A program made the translations under genes and the position numbers. DNA of 64,000 nt from Haematobacter genomosp. 1 (GTDB taxonomy: Bacteria; Pseudomonadota; Alphaproteobacteria; Rhodobacterales; Rhodobacteraceae), in the NCBI RefSeq assembly GCF_002196855.1, contig NZ_NIPW01000007.1:62001-126000 (forward strand), written 5' to 3'. Each line of letters begins with the position of its first letter. Within the stretch, counting starts at the first letter, position 1. Below are positions 54,298 through 63,763 of the stretch, in pieces. The notes under the pieces are model-generated. The model was given only the letters and a program-made list of their open reading frames with translations. It was not told the origin of the DNA and ran no database searches.

Positions 54298-55593
54298 ATG
54301 ATCCGCGGACGAGACGCAATGCCGGTTGACCCCTCATCAGTTTCCGCTCCCACTCCCTCCGTCCCGGATGTGGCGGTCGTTGGTGCGGGCGTCATAGGGC
54401 TTTCCGTGGCACTGGCCCTGCAGGCACGCGGGCTTTCCGTCATCGTTCTGGATCGCGAAGGACCAGCGGCAGGGGCCTCTGCCGGGAACGCGGGTGCCTT
54501 TGCCTTTACCGACATCCTGCCTCTTGCCTCGCCCGGCATTCTCCGCAAGGCGCCGGGCTGGCTGGTGGATCCGCTCGGACCGCTCAGTATTCCGCCCGCC
54601 TATGCGCTCCGCATCGCCCCGTGGATGCTGCGCTTCTGGCGGGCCTGCGCGCCTGACAGGGTAGCTGCCTCAACCACGGCGCAGACTGCCCTGATGGACC
54701 TGTCGAAATCCGAGCTTGAACCCTTCCTCGCCCGCACAGGCACCTCGGGGATGCTGGCAAAGCGGGGCAATCTTCAGGTCTATGAATCGCAGGCCGAACT
54801 CACCGCGTCGCTTCCCGGATGGGCCACGCGCGAGGCGCACGGGATCGCCTTCCACCACATGGCTGCCGAGGAGATGGCGGAACTTCAGCCCGGCCTCTCC
54901 CCTCGTTTCACCCATGGCACCTTCACGCCGGAATGGTACTCCATCGCCGATCCGAGGCTATACACGCTGAGGCTCGCCGAACGCTTCCGTGCGGAGGGGG
55001 GGCTGATCGGGCGGGCGGAGATACTGGCCCTGCAGCCCACGGACGAAGCGGTCGTCCTGCAAGCCACGGATCGGACGTTCCGCGCCCGACAGGTCGTTCT
55101 GGCCGCGGGCGCGTTCTCGCACCGCGTCGCGCGTAGCGCGGGGGACCAAATTCCGCTGGAAACGGAGCGGGGCTACAATACCACCCTCCCCCCGGATGCC
55201 TTCGACCTGCGCCTTCAGATCACCTTCGGCGGCCACGGTTTCGTGGTGACACGACTGTCCACCGGCATTCGGGTCGGCGGCGCGGTGGAGTTGGGCGGGC
55301 TGCGCCTGCCGCCAGATTTCCGCCGTTCGGAAGCCATGCTGCGGAAGACAAAGGAGTTCCTGCCCGGGCTGGAGACGAGCGGCGGGGTGCAATGGATGGG
55401 TTTCCGCCCGTCCCTTCCCGACAGCCTGCCCGCCATCGGGCATTCGTCCGCCAGCAGGCGGGTGATCTACGCCTTCGGGCACGGCCATCTCGGACTGACC
55501 CAATCCCCCGCGACGGCCCGGCTGGTAGCCGATCTGGTGACGGGCGCGCCCCCCGCAATCGACCTCTCTCCCTTCTCACCCCAACGCTTCTGA
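54298..55593 (+). CDS. D-amino acid dehydrogenase-like, likely D-hydroxyproline dehydrogenase
   Basis: This 431-residue FAD enzyme of the DadA/DAO family starts with VAVVGAGVIGLSVALAL, then GASAGNAGAFAFTDILPLAS and GWLVDPLGPLSIPP, and ends with GHGHLGLTQSPATARLVADL. It is a paralogue of the protein at 20308. In hydroxyproline breakdown the epimerase makes cis-4-hydroxy-D-proline and a flavin dehydrogenase of this type oxidises it to the pyrroline. ATG 54298 abuts a palindromic site and lacks a ribosome site; ATG 54319 would shorten it by seven residues. The epimerase gene follows 10 bases downstream. Confidence 0.85.
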   Translation: MIRGRDAMPVDPSSVSAPTPSVPDVAVVGAGVIGLSVALALQARGLSVIVLDREGPAAGASAGNAGAFAFTDILPLASPGILRKAPGWLVDPLGPLSIPPAYALRIAPWMLRFWRACAPDRVAASTTAQTALMDLSKSELEPFLARTGTSGMLAKRGNLQVYESQAELTASLPGWATREAHGIAFHHMAAEEMAELQPGLSPRFTHGTFTPEWYSIADPRLYTLRLAERFRAEGGLIGRAEILALQPTDEAVVLQATDRTFRARQVVLAAGAFSHRVARSAGDQIPLETERGYNTTLPPDAFDLRLQITFGGHGFVVTRLSTGIRVGGAVELGGLRLPPDFRRSEAMLRKTKEFLPGLETSGGVQWMGFRPSLPDSLPAIGHSSASRRVIYAFGHGHLGLTQSPATARLVADLVTGAPPAIDLSPFSPQRF

Positions 55594-55603
55594 GGTGCCG
55601 GCG

Positions 55604-56605
55604 ATGACCAACCACACGTTTTCCTGCCTTGACGGCCATACCTGCGGCAATCCCGTCCGTCTGGTCTCGGGGGGCGCTCCCCGGCTGGAAGGCCGGGACA
55701 TGCTGGAGCGCCGCGCGCACTTCCTGCGCGAGTTCGACTGGATTCGCACCGGCCTGATGTTCGAGCCGAGAGGACACGACATGATGTCCGGCTCCATCCT
55801 CTACCCGCCGACGCGGGAGGACTGCGACGTGGCGGTGCTGTTCATCGAAACCTCCGGCTGCCTGCCGATGTGCGGCCACGGCACCATCGGAACGATCACA
55901 ATGGGGATCGAGAACGGGCTGATCCAACCGCGCACGCCGGGACGTCTCTCCATAGACGCACCAGCGGGGCGGGTGGATATCGAATACCGTCAGGAAGGCC
56001 GCTTCGTCGAAGAAGTCAGGCTGACCAATGTCCCGTCCTTTCTTTATGCCGAGGGACTGACGGCCCATGTGGATGGTCTGGGCGAAATCGTCGTGGACGT
56101 CGCCTATGGCGGCAACTTCTACGCTATCGTCGAGCCGCAAAGGGCATTCAGGGACATGGCGGATTTCACCGCCGGAGAGCTGATCGCGTTTTCCCCGAAG
56201 CTGCGAAGCGCGCTGAACGAGAAATACGATTTCAGCCACCCCGAAGACAACCGGATCAACGGCCTGTCCCATATTCAGTGGACAGGCGCGCCCACGGTCG
56301 AAGGCGCGCACGCCCGCAATGCGGTATTTTACGGCGACAAGGCCATAGACCGCTCCCCTTGCGGGACCGGCACTTCCGCGCGGATGGCACAGCTCGCCGC
56401 AAAAGGCAGGCTGAAAGTGGGGGATGATTTCTGGCATGAAAGCATCATCGGCTCGATCTTCAAGGGCCGGGTAGAGGCCGAGACCTCCGTCGCCAATCGT
56501 TCCGCGATCATCCCCTCGATAGGCGGATGGGCGCGTCAGACAGGGATAAACACCATCTTCATCGACGACCGGGACCCTTACGCGCATGGGTTCGTCGTCC
56601 GCTAG
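55604..56605 (+). CDS. 4-hydroxyproline 2-epimerase / proline racemase family
   Basis: This 333-residue protein has both catalytic cysteines of the proline racemase family: Cys90 in MCGHGTIG and Cys253 in DRSPCGTGTSARMA. Retaining both argues against a trans-3-hydroxy-L-proline dehydratase, which has lost the second Cys. The NRINGLSHIQWTGAP segment is typical of the 4-hydroxyproline epimerase branch. GAGGT lies eight bases before ATG 55604. It would start trans-4-hydroxy-L-proline breakdown by 2-epimerisation, feeding the dehydrogenase encoded just upstream. Confidence 0.88.
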   Translation: MTNHTFSCLDGHTCGNPVRLVSGGAPRLEGRDMLERRAHFLREFDWIRTGLMFEPRGHDMMSGSILYPPTREDCDVAVLFIETSGCLPMCGHGTIGTITMGIENGLIQPRTPGRLSIDAPAGRVDIEYRQEGRFVEEVRLTNVPSFLYAEGLTAHVDGLGEIVVDVAYGGNFYAIVEPQRAFRDMADFTAGELIAFSPKLRSALNEKYDFSHPEDNRINGLSHIQWTGAPTVEGAHARNAVFYGDKAIDRSPCGTGTSARMAQLAAKGRLKVGDDFWHESIIGSIFKGRVEAETSVANRSAIIPSIGGWARQTGINTIFIDDRDPYAHGFVVR

Positions 56606-56792
56606 ATCCGCCACCCGCGTGCGCGCCTGCCAGAACACGGGCATCCGCGGCATGTTCGAACTTGGTCATTGCCGGTTTCCTCTGGGGTGGATGGTCCATC
56701 AGGGAGACCGGAAACCGGTTATCGCCCCCGCCGCGCAGCTTGCAGACGCCGCACGCGGCCATAACCCCGACACGCGCCAGAGAGCCAACGTG

Positions 56793-57161
56793 CTATGGAA
56801 CGGAACTGGCCAGTAGCACGATCTTGCCCTTCGCGGCAGGGCTCCAGATCGAGTGGCCCGGAATCGCACCAAGCAACCGGGCGCAGAACGGCTTCGGGGA
56901 GAGAACCAACGACCAGTCATATGGGGTGGCAACGCGCTTCCAGTTCTTCGGCCTGCCGAACATGATCTCTAAGCGATACCAGCGCTTGTAGCGGCATCTG
57001 CCGTGCCTGACGGCTTTCTTCCGGCCGGAGATGCAGGCCATTATCCCTTTTTCTTTCAACGCATCTCTGAACCAGTCGGCTTTCGAGTTTCTGTCCACCG
57101 GCATGCAGTCCGCCTGCGGCAGACCGCTCCGCATGGCGACGGCCCCTGCAGTAACGAACAT
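56793..57161 (-). pseudogene. Remnant of an IS5-type DDE transposase (C-terminal part)
   Basis: The minus-strand frame contains KADWFRDALKEKGI followed by KRWYRLEIMFGRPKNWKRVA and PYDW, the recognisable C-terminal block of IS5-family transposases. The YxxR of the family's YREK signature reads YKRW, the catalytic Glu remains, and the frame is lost after PYDW. Upstream DNA to about 57470 probably holds more of the element, scrambled by frameshifts. The rest of 56606-57592 has no gene. I could not find clean terminal repeats. The element is inactive. Confidence 0.7.
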
Positions 57162-57562
57162 AAGGATCAGGCGACCTTGTCGCCTCGGTAACTGTGGGGC
57201 TTTCGTCCCGCCCTTTGGGCGGCATCAGTCGTCCACGTTTTTCCAACACAGGCCGCAAGCCGTGTGATGGGCTTTCAGATACCTGCGCAGGCTCCCTCGA
57301 ACGCATGGCGTTCGCCTGCTCACATCGATCGTGATCCTCCTCTCGCTCGCGGCCTGTACGGCCAGGCGGATCATGATCCGGGTGGAGACGCCCATCCGGC
57401 TCCAGCGTCGGCAGAAGGTCTTGGAAGGGCATATTCGCGCGGTGCGCCGCACCACCTCAACCCATTGCGATTGAATAAAATTATGCCGATCATAATGCGA
57501 AGGGCGCCGCGATTTCCTGAGCAAGAAGTCGACCCCATCAGCCTCCAGCATCCCTAGTACAA

Positions 57563-57584
57563 CCCGGCCGCCATGACGGCCGGG
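57563..57584. terminator. Hairpin after the serine hydrolase gene
   Basis: CCCGGCCG and CGGCCGGG pair perfectly (eight pairs) around a six-base loop, nine bases past the minus-strand stop at 57593. On the plus side it is followed by CTTTCG. It likely ends the minus-strand hydrolase transcript. Confidence 0.55.
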
Positions 57585-57592
57585 CTTTCGAT

Positions 57593-58768
57593 TCATTGGA
57601 CCAGCGACTGATAAGCCTTGCTTTCAAACGCCATGTATCCCCCGAAAGACGCGGGATCGCCGAACGGCAGGATCTGCGTCGCCCAGTAGCCGCCTAGGCC
57701 GTTCCTTCGGTCAATCCAGTAGAACAGATTGGCCAGCCCCGCCCAGCCGAGTGCGCCTGCCGGACGCCCGGTGGGCGCTTGTTCGTCATTGATCATGAAG
57801 CCATAGGACCAGGACTTCGACTGACCCGGGAAGAACTCCGCATCATTCGAGAGGGTCGGGATGACACCGGGCAGCATGGTGACCTTCAGATCGCCCAGAT
57901 GGTTCCTTTCGGCCATCGCCACCGTCTCGGGGTGCAGCACCTGACCGCCTTCGCCGCGACCGTCATTCAGCCACATGCGGATGAAGCGCATGTAATCGCC
58001 GACGGTTCCGTAAAGCCCATGCCCGCCCATATGCACTTCTGGATTGGCGGGCAGTTCGAAATCATTGGCCTCGAGCGTGCCATCGGGCAGCCGCTGGTGC
58101 ATTCCGGCCAGCCGCTTGCGCGTGGTCTCGGTCAGCTCGAAGCCGGTCTCGGTCATGCCGAGGGGCTCGAAGATGCGCTTCTGAAAGACCTGACCCAGCC
58201 GCTCGCCGGCGATGCCCTCGATCACCTGACCCAGCCAGTCGATGTTCGAGCCGTATTCCCATTTTGCGCCCGGATCGAACAGCAGGGGCCTCGTCAGCGC
58301 GGCCTTCGATGCGGTGATGACGCTGGGCTGGCCCTGTTCCTCGGCAAGGCGCCTATAGGTTTCGTTGAAGAAATCATAGCCAAAGCCCGCCCGATGCAGC
58401 AGCAAATCCTTGGTCGTGATGTCGCGTTTCGGGGCGCGGAGGCGGGGTTCGCCGTCCGGTTCAAACCCGTCGATGACCTTCAACGCCCCGATGGCGGGCG
58501 CATAGCGCGAGGCCGGAGCGTCCAGATCCAGCCGGCCGTCTTCGACAAGCTGCAAGGCGGCCGTGCTGGTGATGGCTTTGGTGGTCGAGAACAGCGCAAA
58601 GACGCTGTCGGTGGTCATCGGGTCGGGACGATCAAGACGCCGCACGCCCGACGCGCCCTCATAGAGATTACCGTCCCGGTCCGTCACCATCGCCACCACG
58701 CCCGGCACTCCCGGCGTGGCGGAAACGGTCTGCTGAAGGATGTCATCGGCGTTGAAAGTCTTGTTCAT
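57593..58768 (-). CDS. Serine hydrolase, beta-lactamase class C fold (EstB-type esterase)
   Basis: This 391-residue protein has the class C/penicillin-binding fold: catalytic SxxK as STTK (Ser61, Lys64), the Tyr motif as EYGSN (Tyr172) and a HxG-like GALGWAG region near residue 350. No signal peptide is seen, which favours a cytoplasmic esterase such as EstB over a beta-lactamase. AGGAAA precedes the ATG at 58768. It follows the broken Baeyer-Villiger monooxygenase in the same direction; an esterase that opens the ester or lactone made by such an enzyme is a common pairing. Confidence 0.85.
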   Translation of the reverse strand: MNKTFNADDILQQTVSATPGVPGVVAMVTDRDGNLYEGASGVRRLDRPDPMTTDSVFALFSTTKAITSTAALQLVEDGRLDLDAPASRYAPAIGALKVIDGFEPDGEPRLRAPKRDITTKDLLLHRAGFGYDFFNETYRRLAEEQGQPSVITASKAALTRPLLFDPGAKWEYGSNIDWLGQVIEGIAGERLGQVFQKRIFEPLGMTETGFELTETTRKRLAGMHQRLPDGTLEANDFELPANPEVHMGGHGLYGTVGDYMRFIRMWLNDGRGEGGQVLHPETVAMAERNHLGDLKVTMLPGVIPTLSNDAEFFPGQSKSWSYGFMINDEQAPTGRPAGALGWAGLANLFYWIDRRNGLGGYWATQILPFGDPASFGGYMAFESKAYQSLVQ

Positions 58769-58828
58769 GTTGTGTTTCCTGAAGACATGGGGCCGCCCCG
58801 CCATGCAACCAGCGGAGCGATTGCGGCG

Positions 58829-60517
58829 TCAACCGGCTTGCTCTGCATTGCTGCGGCCAAGGGCAAAGCCCGCATAGCCATTTGCCGCGACCTCGCTGCA
58901 TTTCGCGCGATACGTACCGACGCCGCCTGTGTAGGACAGCACTCTGCGCGGCTTTCCGGGGACGTTCGACCCAGTATACCATGAGTTGGTGCGCGAAATC
59001 AGGTTCGCATTGGCCGTTTCGTCATGATGCTCGACCCAGGCGGCCTCCCCCTCGGACGTGGGTTCGATAACGCTCTGACCGGTGCTTTCCAGATGCCTGA
59101 TGCAGTCGGTGATCCATTCCGCCTGCTGTTGCAGGCAGGTCGTCATGTTGCACAGCGCCGCCGAGGGGGCGAGCGGTGCGCCGGTCATGAACAGATTGGG
59201 AAAGCCGTGTTTCATCAGCCCCAGCGTGGTGCGGATGTCCTTGGCCCATTCCTCGCGCAGCGAAACACCATCGCGGCCGCGAATGTCGATCCGGCTGAGC
59301 GCGCCCGAGCCTGCGTCGAAACCGACCGCCATGATGATGACATCCAGCGGATAGACGGTGCCGTCTTCCAGCTTGACGCCTTCGGGAACGATTTCGGCAA
59401 TACCATTGTCGCGCAGGCTGACGGCCTTGACGTTGTCGCGGTGATAGACTTCGAGATAATTGGTTTCCAGCGGGACGCGATGGGTGCCAAAGCCATAATC
59501 GCCGGGCTTGGGCACCAGAATATCGATGAGCTCCGGGTCTTTCAGCCGATCCCGCATCTTCTGGCGAACGAATTCGGAAATCTCTTCGCTGACCGCTTCA
59601 TCGAAGAACATCTCGGCAAAGGACGACAGCCACAGTTTCAGCGAGCCGTCGGCATGGATCTCTTCCAGTATCGCGCGCCGCTGATCGGGGGTCAGCTCGT
59701 GTCATTTGTGTTCGAAATCATATTCGAAGCCGGTGAAAGTATTGGGCAGGTTCTGGCGCAATTCGTCCAGCCGGCCCTTGTACCATGCCGCCTCGTCCGG
59801 CCCGTATTTCGGGTTCTTCATGGGCAGGACATATTGCGGCGTGCGGACAAAGACGGTCAGCGATGCAACCTCGGCGGCGATGGTCTGGATCACCTGGATG
59901 CCGGTGGCCCCGGTGCCGATCACCCCCACGCGCTTGCCCGCAAGGTCAAGGCCGCCGCGTGGATAGCGTGCCGTATGCAGGATCATGCCCTCGAAGCTTG
60001 ACTGGCCGGGGAAGCGGTCCTCGAGCGGAGCCGACAGCATACCGGTGCAGCCGATCAGAAAGCGCGTCTCGATCACGTCGCCCTGATCGGTGCTGACCCG
60101 CCAGAGCTGACGGTCTTCGTCGAAGGTCGCGGCGGTGACGGTCGTGGAAAAGCTGATGTCGCGCCGCAGATCAAGCTTGTCGGCGATATAGTGCATCCAG
60201 CGCTCGATCTCGGGCTGGGAGGGGAAGCGCTCGCTCCATGTCCAGCCTTTGTACAGGTCTTCATCGAAAAGATATTGGTAGATATATGCTTCGCTGTCGA
60301 ATTTGGCGCCCGGATAGCGGTTCCAAAACCAAGTGCCACCGACATCGCCGGCCGTGTCGCAGGCATGGGCCTTGAGGCCCAGATTGCGCAGCTGGTAAAG
60401 CTGATAAAGCCCCGCGACGCCCGTGCCGATCACCAGCGCGTCAAGCGTTTCAGGAACGGGATTTCGGGCCGCCACCGGGGCGGTTTGATGTGAGTCCAGC
60501 ATGAGATCCTCCTGCAT
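58829..60517 (-). pseudogene. Flavin-binding Baeyer-Villiger-type monooxygenase, broken by an in-frame TGA
   Basis: Two same-frame pieces, 59705-60517 and 58829-59701, are split only by TGA at 59702-59704 and together encode about 560 residues, a normal length. The N-part has GTGVAGLYQLYQL, VGGTWFWNRYPGAKFDSE, the FEGMILHTARYP form of the BVMO fingerprint and GTGATGIQVIQTIA. The sequence resumes as HELTPDQRRAILEEIHADG right after the stop, and family members often have Trp here, so a TGG to TGA change is likely. The ATG at 60517 has AAGGAGG five bases upstream. It is non-functional unless the stop is read through or is a sequencing error. Confidence 0.85.
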
Positions 60518-60655
60518 GACCGCCTCCTTGCGGTCGAAGTCGGGCCGTTGCGCGGAACCTCCCAATTCCAATGCGCAGTGCCCAAGACGCCAAGTTTAGC
60601 AAACCGACAGAGCCGGTCTTGAACATCCGCAAGCGATTTTTTGAATGATCCGCAA

Positions 60656-61611
60656 TCAGGAACGCGACTTGCGCAATTGCGCCGGGGTCGTGCCGAGCGC
60701 CTTTCGCAATGTCCGCGTCATATGGGCCTGATCCGAAAACCCGCAGGCCGTGGCCACCGCCTTGATCGGCAGATCGCTTTTGCACAGCAGGTCAGAGGCT
60801 TGCGAGACCCGCTTTTCCTGCACATAGGCATAGGTCGATTTTCCGACGGTTTGCCGCAGCCGGAGGTTCAGCGCCCAGACCCCAAGGCCAAGTTTTCGGC
60901 CAGACGTTCAAGCGTCAGCCCCGTGGCAAGCTCTGAGTTGATGTATTCATCCAGCCGCCGCATTTCACTTTCCGAAAACGCGTGCCTCTGTTTGCAGGGC
61001 TTCTGGGTGATCGAAGCATAGTGACGCAGCAGATGGACGGCCAGCTGTATGCTCAGCGCTTCGGCATAAAGCGGGCCGCCCTCACCGCTCTCCGCGGCCT
61101 CTTGCGTCAGCTGATCGACGACATGGCCGATCACCGGGTCATTGCCCTGAAGGACATCATGCAGGCAGATCACGCCAATCTCACCGTCACAGATGTCGCG
61201 GGCGACGCGTGCCATCAGATCGTTGCTCAGATAGACATGCGCGACATGCAGCCCCTCGGTCCAGTTCCACTGGGACTGCATGGCGCGCGATAGCAGGGAG
61301 AAGTCACCGGGGCCACATTGGGTTCGGGTCCATCGCCCGTCAAATTCACGGTCCATCGGGGTCAGGCCATGCCGATACTGAACGATCATGAAATCGTCCA
61401 TCGGCGGTATCAGCACATCCTGCCCCTTGTAGAGAAAGCTGCGTTGCGCCACACCCTTCCACCCCAGCCCCCGGCTTTCCACGACCGTCTCGCCGGGCAC
61501 CCAAACCGGCAGTTCATCAGCATGGATCAGATGATCGGCCACAGATTCCCTCCGGTTCAAGAACACCACACGCCGGAATGAAGACCTCCGCATCTTCGGA
61601 GCAAGTATCAA
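60656..61611 (-). pseudogene. AraC-family regulator, broken by a one-base frameshift in the HTH
   Basis: The N-terminal AraC-binding-like domain and first helices are open from 61611 to TGA at 60868-60870. Shifting frame near 60888-60893 restores the C-terminal HTH: GVWALNLRLRQTVGKSTYAY, VQEKRVSQASDLLCKS and TACGFSDQAHMTRTLRKALG, ending RKSRS at 60656. The junction GAAAACTTGGCC lacks one base relative to a readable GAAAACCTTGGCC. The intact protein would be about 318 residues. It lies directly ahead of the broken monooxygenase gene on the same strand and was probably its activator. Confidence 0.82.
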
Positions 61612-62312
61612 CGGGAGCAGGAATCGCCTGCAAGATTAGGTAACGAAAGATATTATCACAATACGACTTTCGTACCGGGATATTTGAGGGACGCAGGTCA
61701 CTTTGGGTTCGACCATCCCCGTTATTCGCAGGATCGCGTGGCCAACGGTCGTCACTGAGTTTGGGCCAAGCTTACTGTTGTGGCCTGCGCGAGATGTTGC
61801 TTTTGCAAAGTTGCCGCGATCGCCGTGCCTCAGAGCGCTGCCCTCATCAACTGGCTCGCTGGCCAGGTCATGTTGCCAAATGGCGTAGCCGTAGCCTGCT
61901 GCAAGCGACGTCGATGAAGCCCGGGATGCGGTTTTTGTCGTAGCGGGACGCCAGCCGACATCCCCATCTTGAAACGGGTATCCGCGCCGACCCACCGGGC
62001 GAGCAATGTGTGTCCGCCGCATCATATGACGCCGGGGGACCGGACCTCTCGTCAGATCGGCCGTGCTGGACGGTGGGATGGGGAGCGCGCATATCTCTGA
62101 TGGCGTGGATGGCACAGGAGCTTCTCGCTCCGCCGTTGACCACGCCGCCCATGGCGGCAGGCTCCGCCCTCTCCTGCCGGAACAGGTTTGGAAACCGATC
62201 GACGACCCCGGAGCGGCCCCGGCTAAACCGGAAATCCGCCCGAGGTTCGGGAGAGCAGGCCGAAACCCCGGGCAGAAGCCCCGCCATGCAGTCTGCGGGA
62301 AACCGCCGTCCG
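61612..62312. other. Gene-poor region with a possible IS fragment
   Basis: About 700 bases without an intact gene. On the minus strand at 61868-61945 a frame ends SRYDKNRIPGFIDVACSRLR and then LRHLAT before a stop; the RYDK start and spacing faintly resemble the end of an IS5-type transposase. The match is weak. The remainder shows overlapping Arg/Pro-rich frames only. Together with the remnant at 56793 it could mark the two sides of an inserted segment. Confidence 0.35.
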
Positions 62313-63101
62313 TCAGGCGAGGATCATCGCGTCACGGTCGAGATAGGTATCAAGAAAACGCGTCATCCGCTCCTGACGGGGCTTGGCGAAGACCTCCTGC
62401 GGCGATCCGTCCAGGATCACACGACCGCGATCCAGAAAGATCACCTTGCTGGCGACCGACGCCACGAAGCCGATCTCATGCGAGACGACGATCATGGACA
62501 TGCCGTCCTGCGCAAGCTTCCGCATCACGTTCAGCACCTCGCCGGTCAGTTCGGGATCGAGGGACGAGGTCGGCTCATCGAACAGCAACAGCTTCGGTTC
62601 AAGCGCGAGCGCCCGCGCGATGGCGACGCGTTGCTGTTGCCCCCCCGAAAGTTGCGCCGGATAATAGGAGGCGCGATCGGAAAGGCCCACCGCGTCGAGC
62701 TTGGCCCGCGCGATATCCTCGGCGAGGGGCCGTGAAACTCCGCGCACGGTCTTGAGCGCCTCGGAGACATTTCCGAGCGCCGTCATATGCGGCCAGAGGT
62801 TGAACTGCTGAAACACGATGCCGACGTGGCTGCGGAGCGCGCGGAGCTGCGCCGCCGGCAAGGGCAGAGATTTGCCGTTCCGGCCCTGCTGCCGCGTCGG
62901 GTGACCGACGATTGTGATCTCACCCTCGCTGGGTTCCTCCAGCGTCGCGATGCAACGGAGCAGCGTGCTCTTGCCGGACCCGGAGGGACCGATCAGGCAT
63001 GTCACCTCGCCCGAGGGAGCGTTGAAACTGATCTGGTCGAGAACGGGCGTGTCGGCAAACCGCTTCGACAGGCCCCTCACTGTCACTGCCGGAGCCGTCA
63101 T
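62313..63101 (-). CDS. Polar amino acid ABC transporter ATP-binding protein
   Basis: This 262-residue ATPase of the GlnQ/HisP type has Walker A GPSGSGKSTLL, Q-loop VFQQFNLWPHMTALGNV, signature LSGGQQQRVAIARAL, Walker B LLFDEPTSSLDPE and H-loop VVSHEIGFV. A 20-residue insertion after the first beta sheet (HPTRQQGRNGKSLPL) is longer than usual. The ATG at 63101 overlaps the permease stop by four bases, which fixes the start over 63158. It energises the permeases encoded just upstream on this strand. Confidence 0.92.
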   Translation of the reverse strand: MTAPAVTVRGLSKRFADTPVLDQISFNAPSGEVTCLIGPSGSGKSTLLRCIATLEEPSEGEITIVGHPTRQQGRNGKSLPLPAAQLRALRSHVGIVFQQFNLWPHMTALGNVSEALKTVRGVSRPLAEDIARAKLDAVGLSDRASYYPAQLSGGQQQRVAIARALALEPKLLLFDEPTSSLDPELTGEVLNVMRKLAQDGMSMIVVSHEIGFVASVASKVIFLDRGRVILDGSPQEVFAKPRQERMTRFLDTYLDRDAMILA

Positions 63102-63763
63102 GCCGCGAACCGGAAGTTCGAGAGACGAGCCTCGGCCAGACGGCCCAGACGGCCGCATATCTCCACCAGCAGCCAGTAGCAGATCGACAGGAGGAACAGA
63201 GATTCGACGAAGGCATAGGTTTCCGCCCCGATCTCTCCGGCGATCGCCGCGAGTTCAGGTACCCCGATGATTGAGAGCACTGCTGTCTCCTTGATGAGGC
63301 CGATTGCGATGTTGACGCCTGCGGGCAGGACCAGAACGAGCATCTCGGGAACGATGATGCGGCGCAGAACCTGCAACCGCGTGAAACCTGCGGATTCGGC
63401 TGCCTCGATATGCCCGCGCGGAACGGCCCGGAAGCCCGTGCGGAACACTTCGCTCATGTAGCATCCACCGAAAATCGTGAGCGCGATGAAGCCCGCCGGA
63501 AGAGGATCCAGAGTGATCCCCAGCGAGGGGCCGCCGAAGTAAAGCAGGAAGAGCTGGATCAGGAAGGGCGTTCCCCGGATCATCTCGACAAAAAGCCGCA
63601 GGACGGTGTTGACGACCGGCCCGCCGAGAAGCCGGCCCGTCGCTATCGCCAGCCCCACCACGAGCGAGGCGGCGAGCGCCGCGATCCACAGGCCGAGCGT
63701 GACCAGAGCCGCCGATCCCAGAGCGGGCAGCTTGTCGGCCATGAGAGCGATGTCAAAACTCAT
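63098..63763 (-). CDS. Polar amino acid ABC transporter permease
   Basis: This 221-residue protein has five membrane segments and the HisQ/HisM-type motifs VEMIRGTPFLIQLFLLYFGG and the EAA loop GHIEAAESAGFTRLQVLRRI. The GGCYMSEVFRTGFRAVP segment precedes that loop as usual. It overlaps both neighbours by ATGA-type junctions. With the partial permease at the right edge it would form the membrane heterodimer. No binding protein is visible; it probably lies beyond the window. Confidence 0.92.
   Translation of the reverse strand: MSFDIALMADKLPALGSAALVTLGLWIAALAASLVVGLAIATGRLLGGPVVNTVLRLFVEMIRGTPFLIQLFLLYFGGPSLGITLDPLPAGFIALTIFGGCYMSEVFRTGFRAVPRGHIEAAESAGFTRLQVLRRIIVPEMLVLVLPAGVNIAIGLIKETAVLSIIGVPELAAIAGEIGAETYAFVESLFLLSICYWLLVEICGRLGRLAEARLSNFRFAA

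Noticed and set aside
57593-58768. Beta-lactamase resistance gene
   Set aside because: The SxxK/Tyr motifs fit the fold, but there is no signal peptide and the context is a monooxygenase operon, which favours an esterase.
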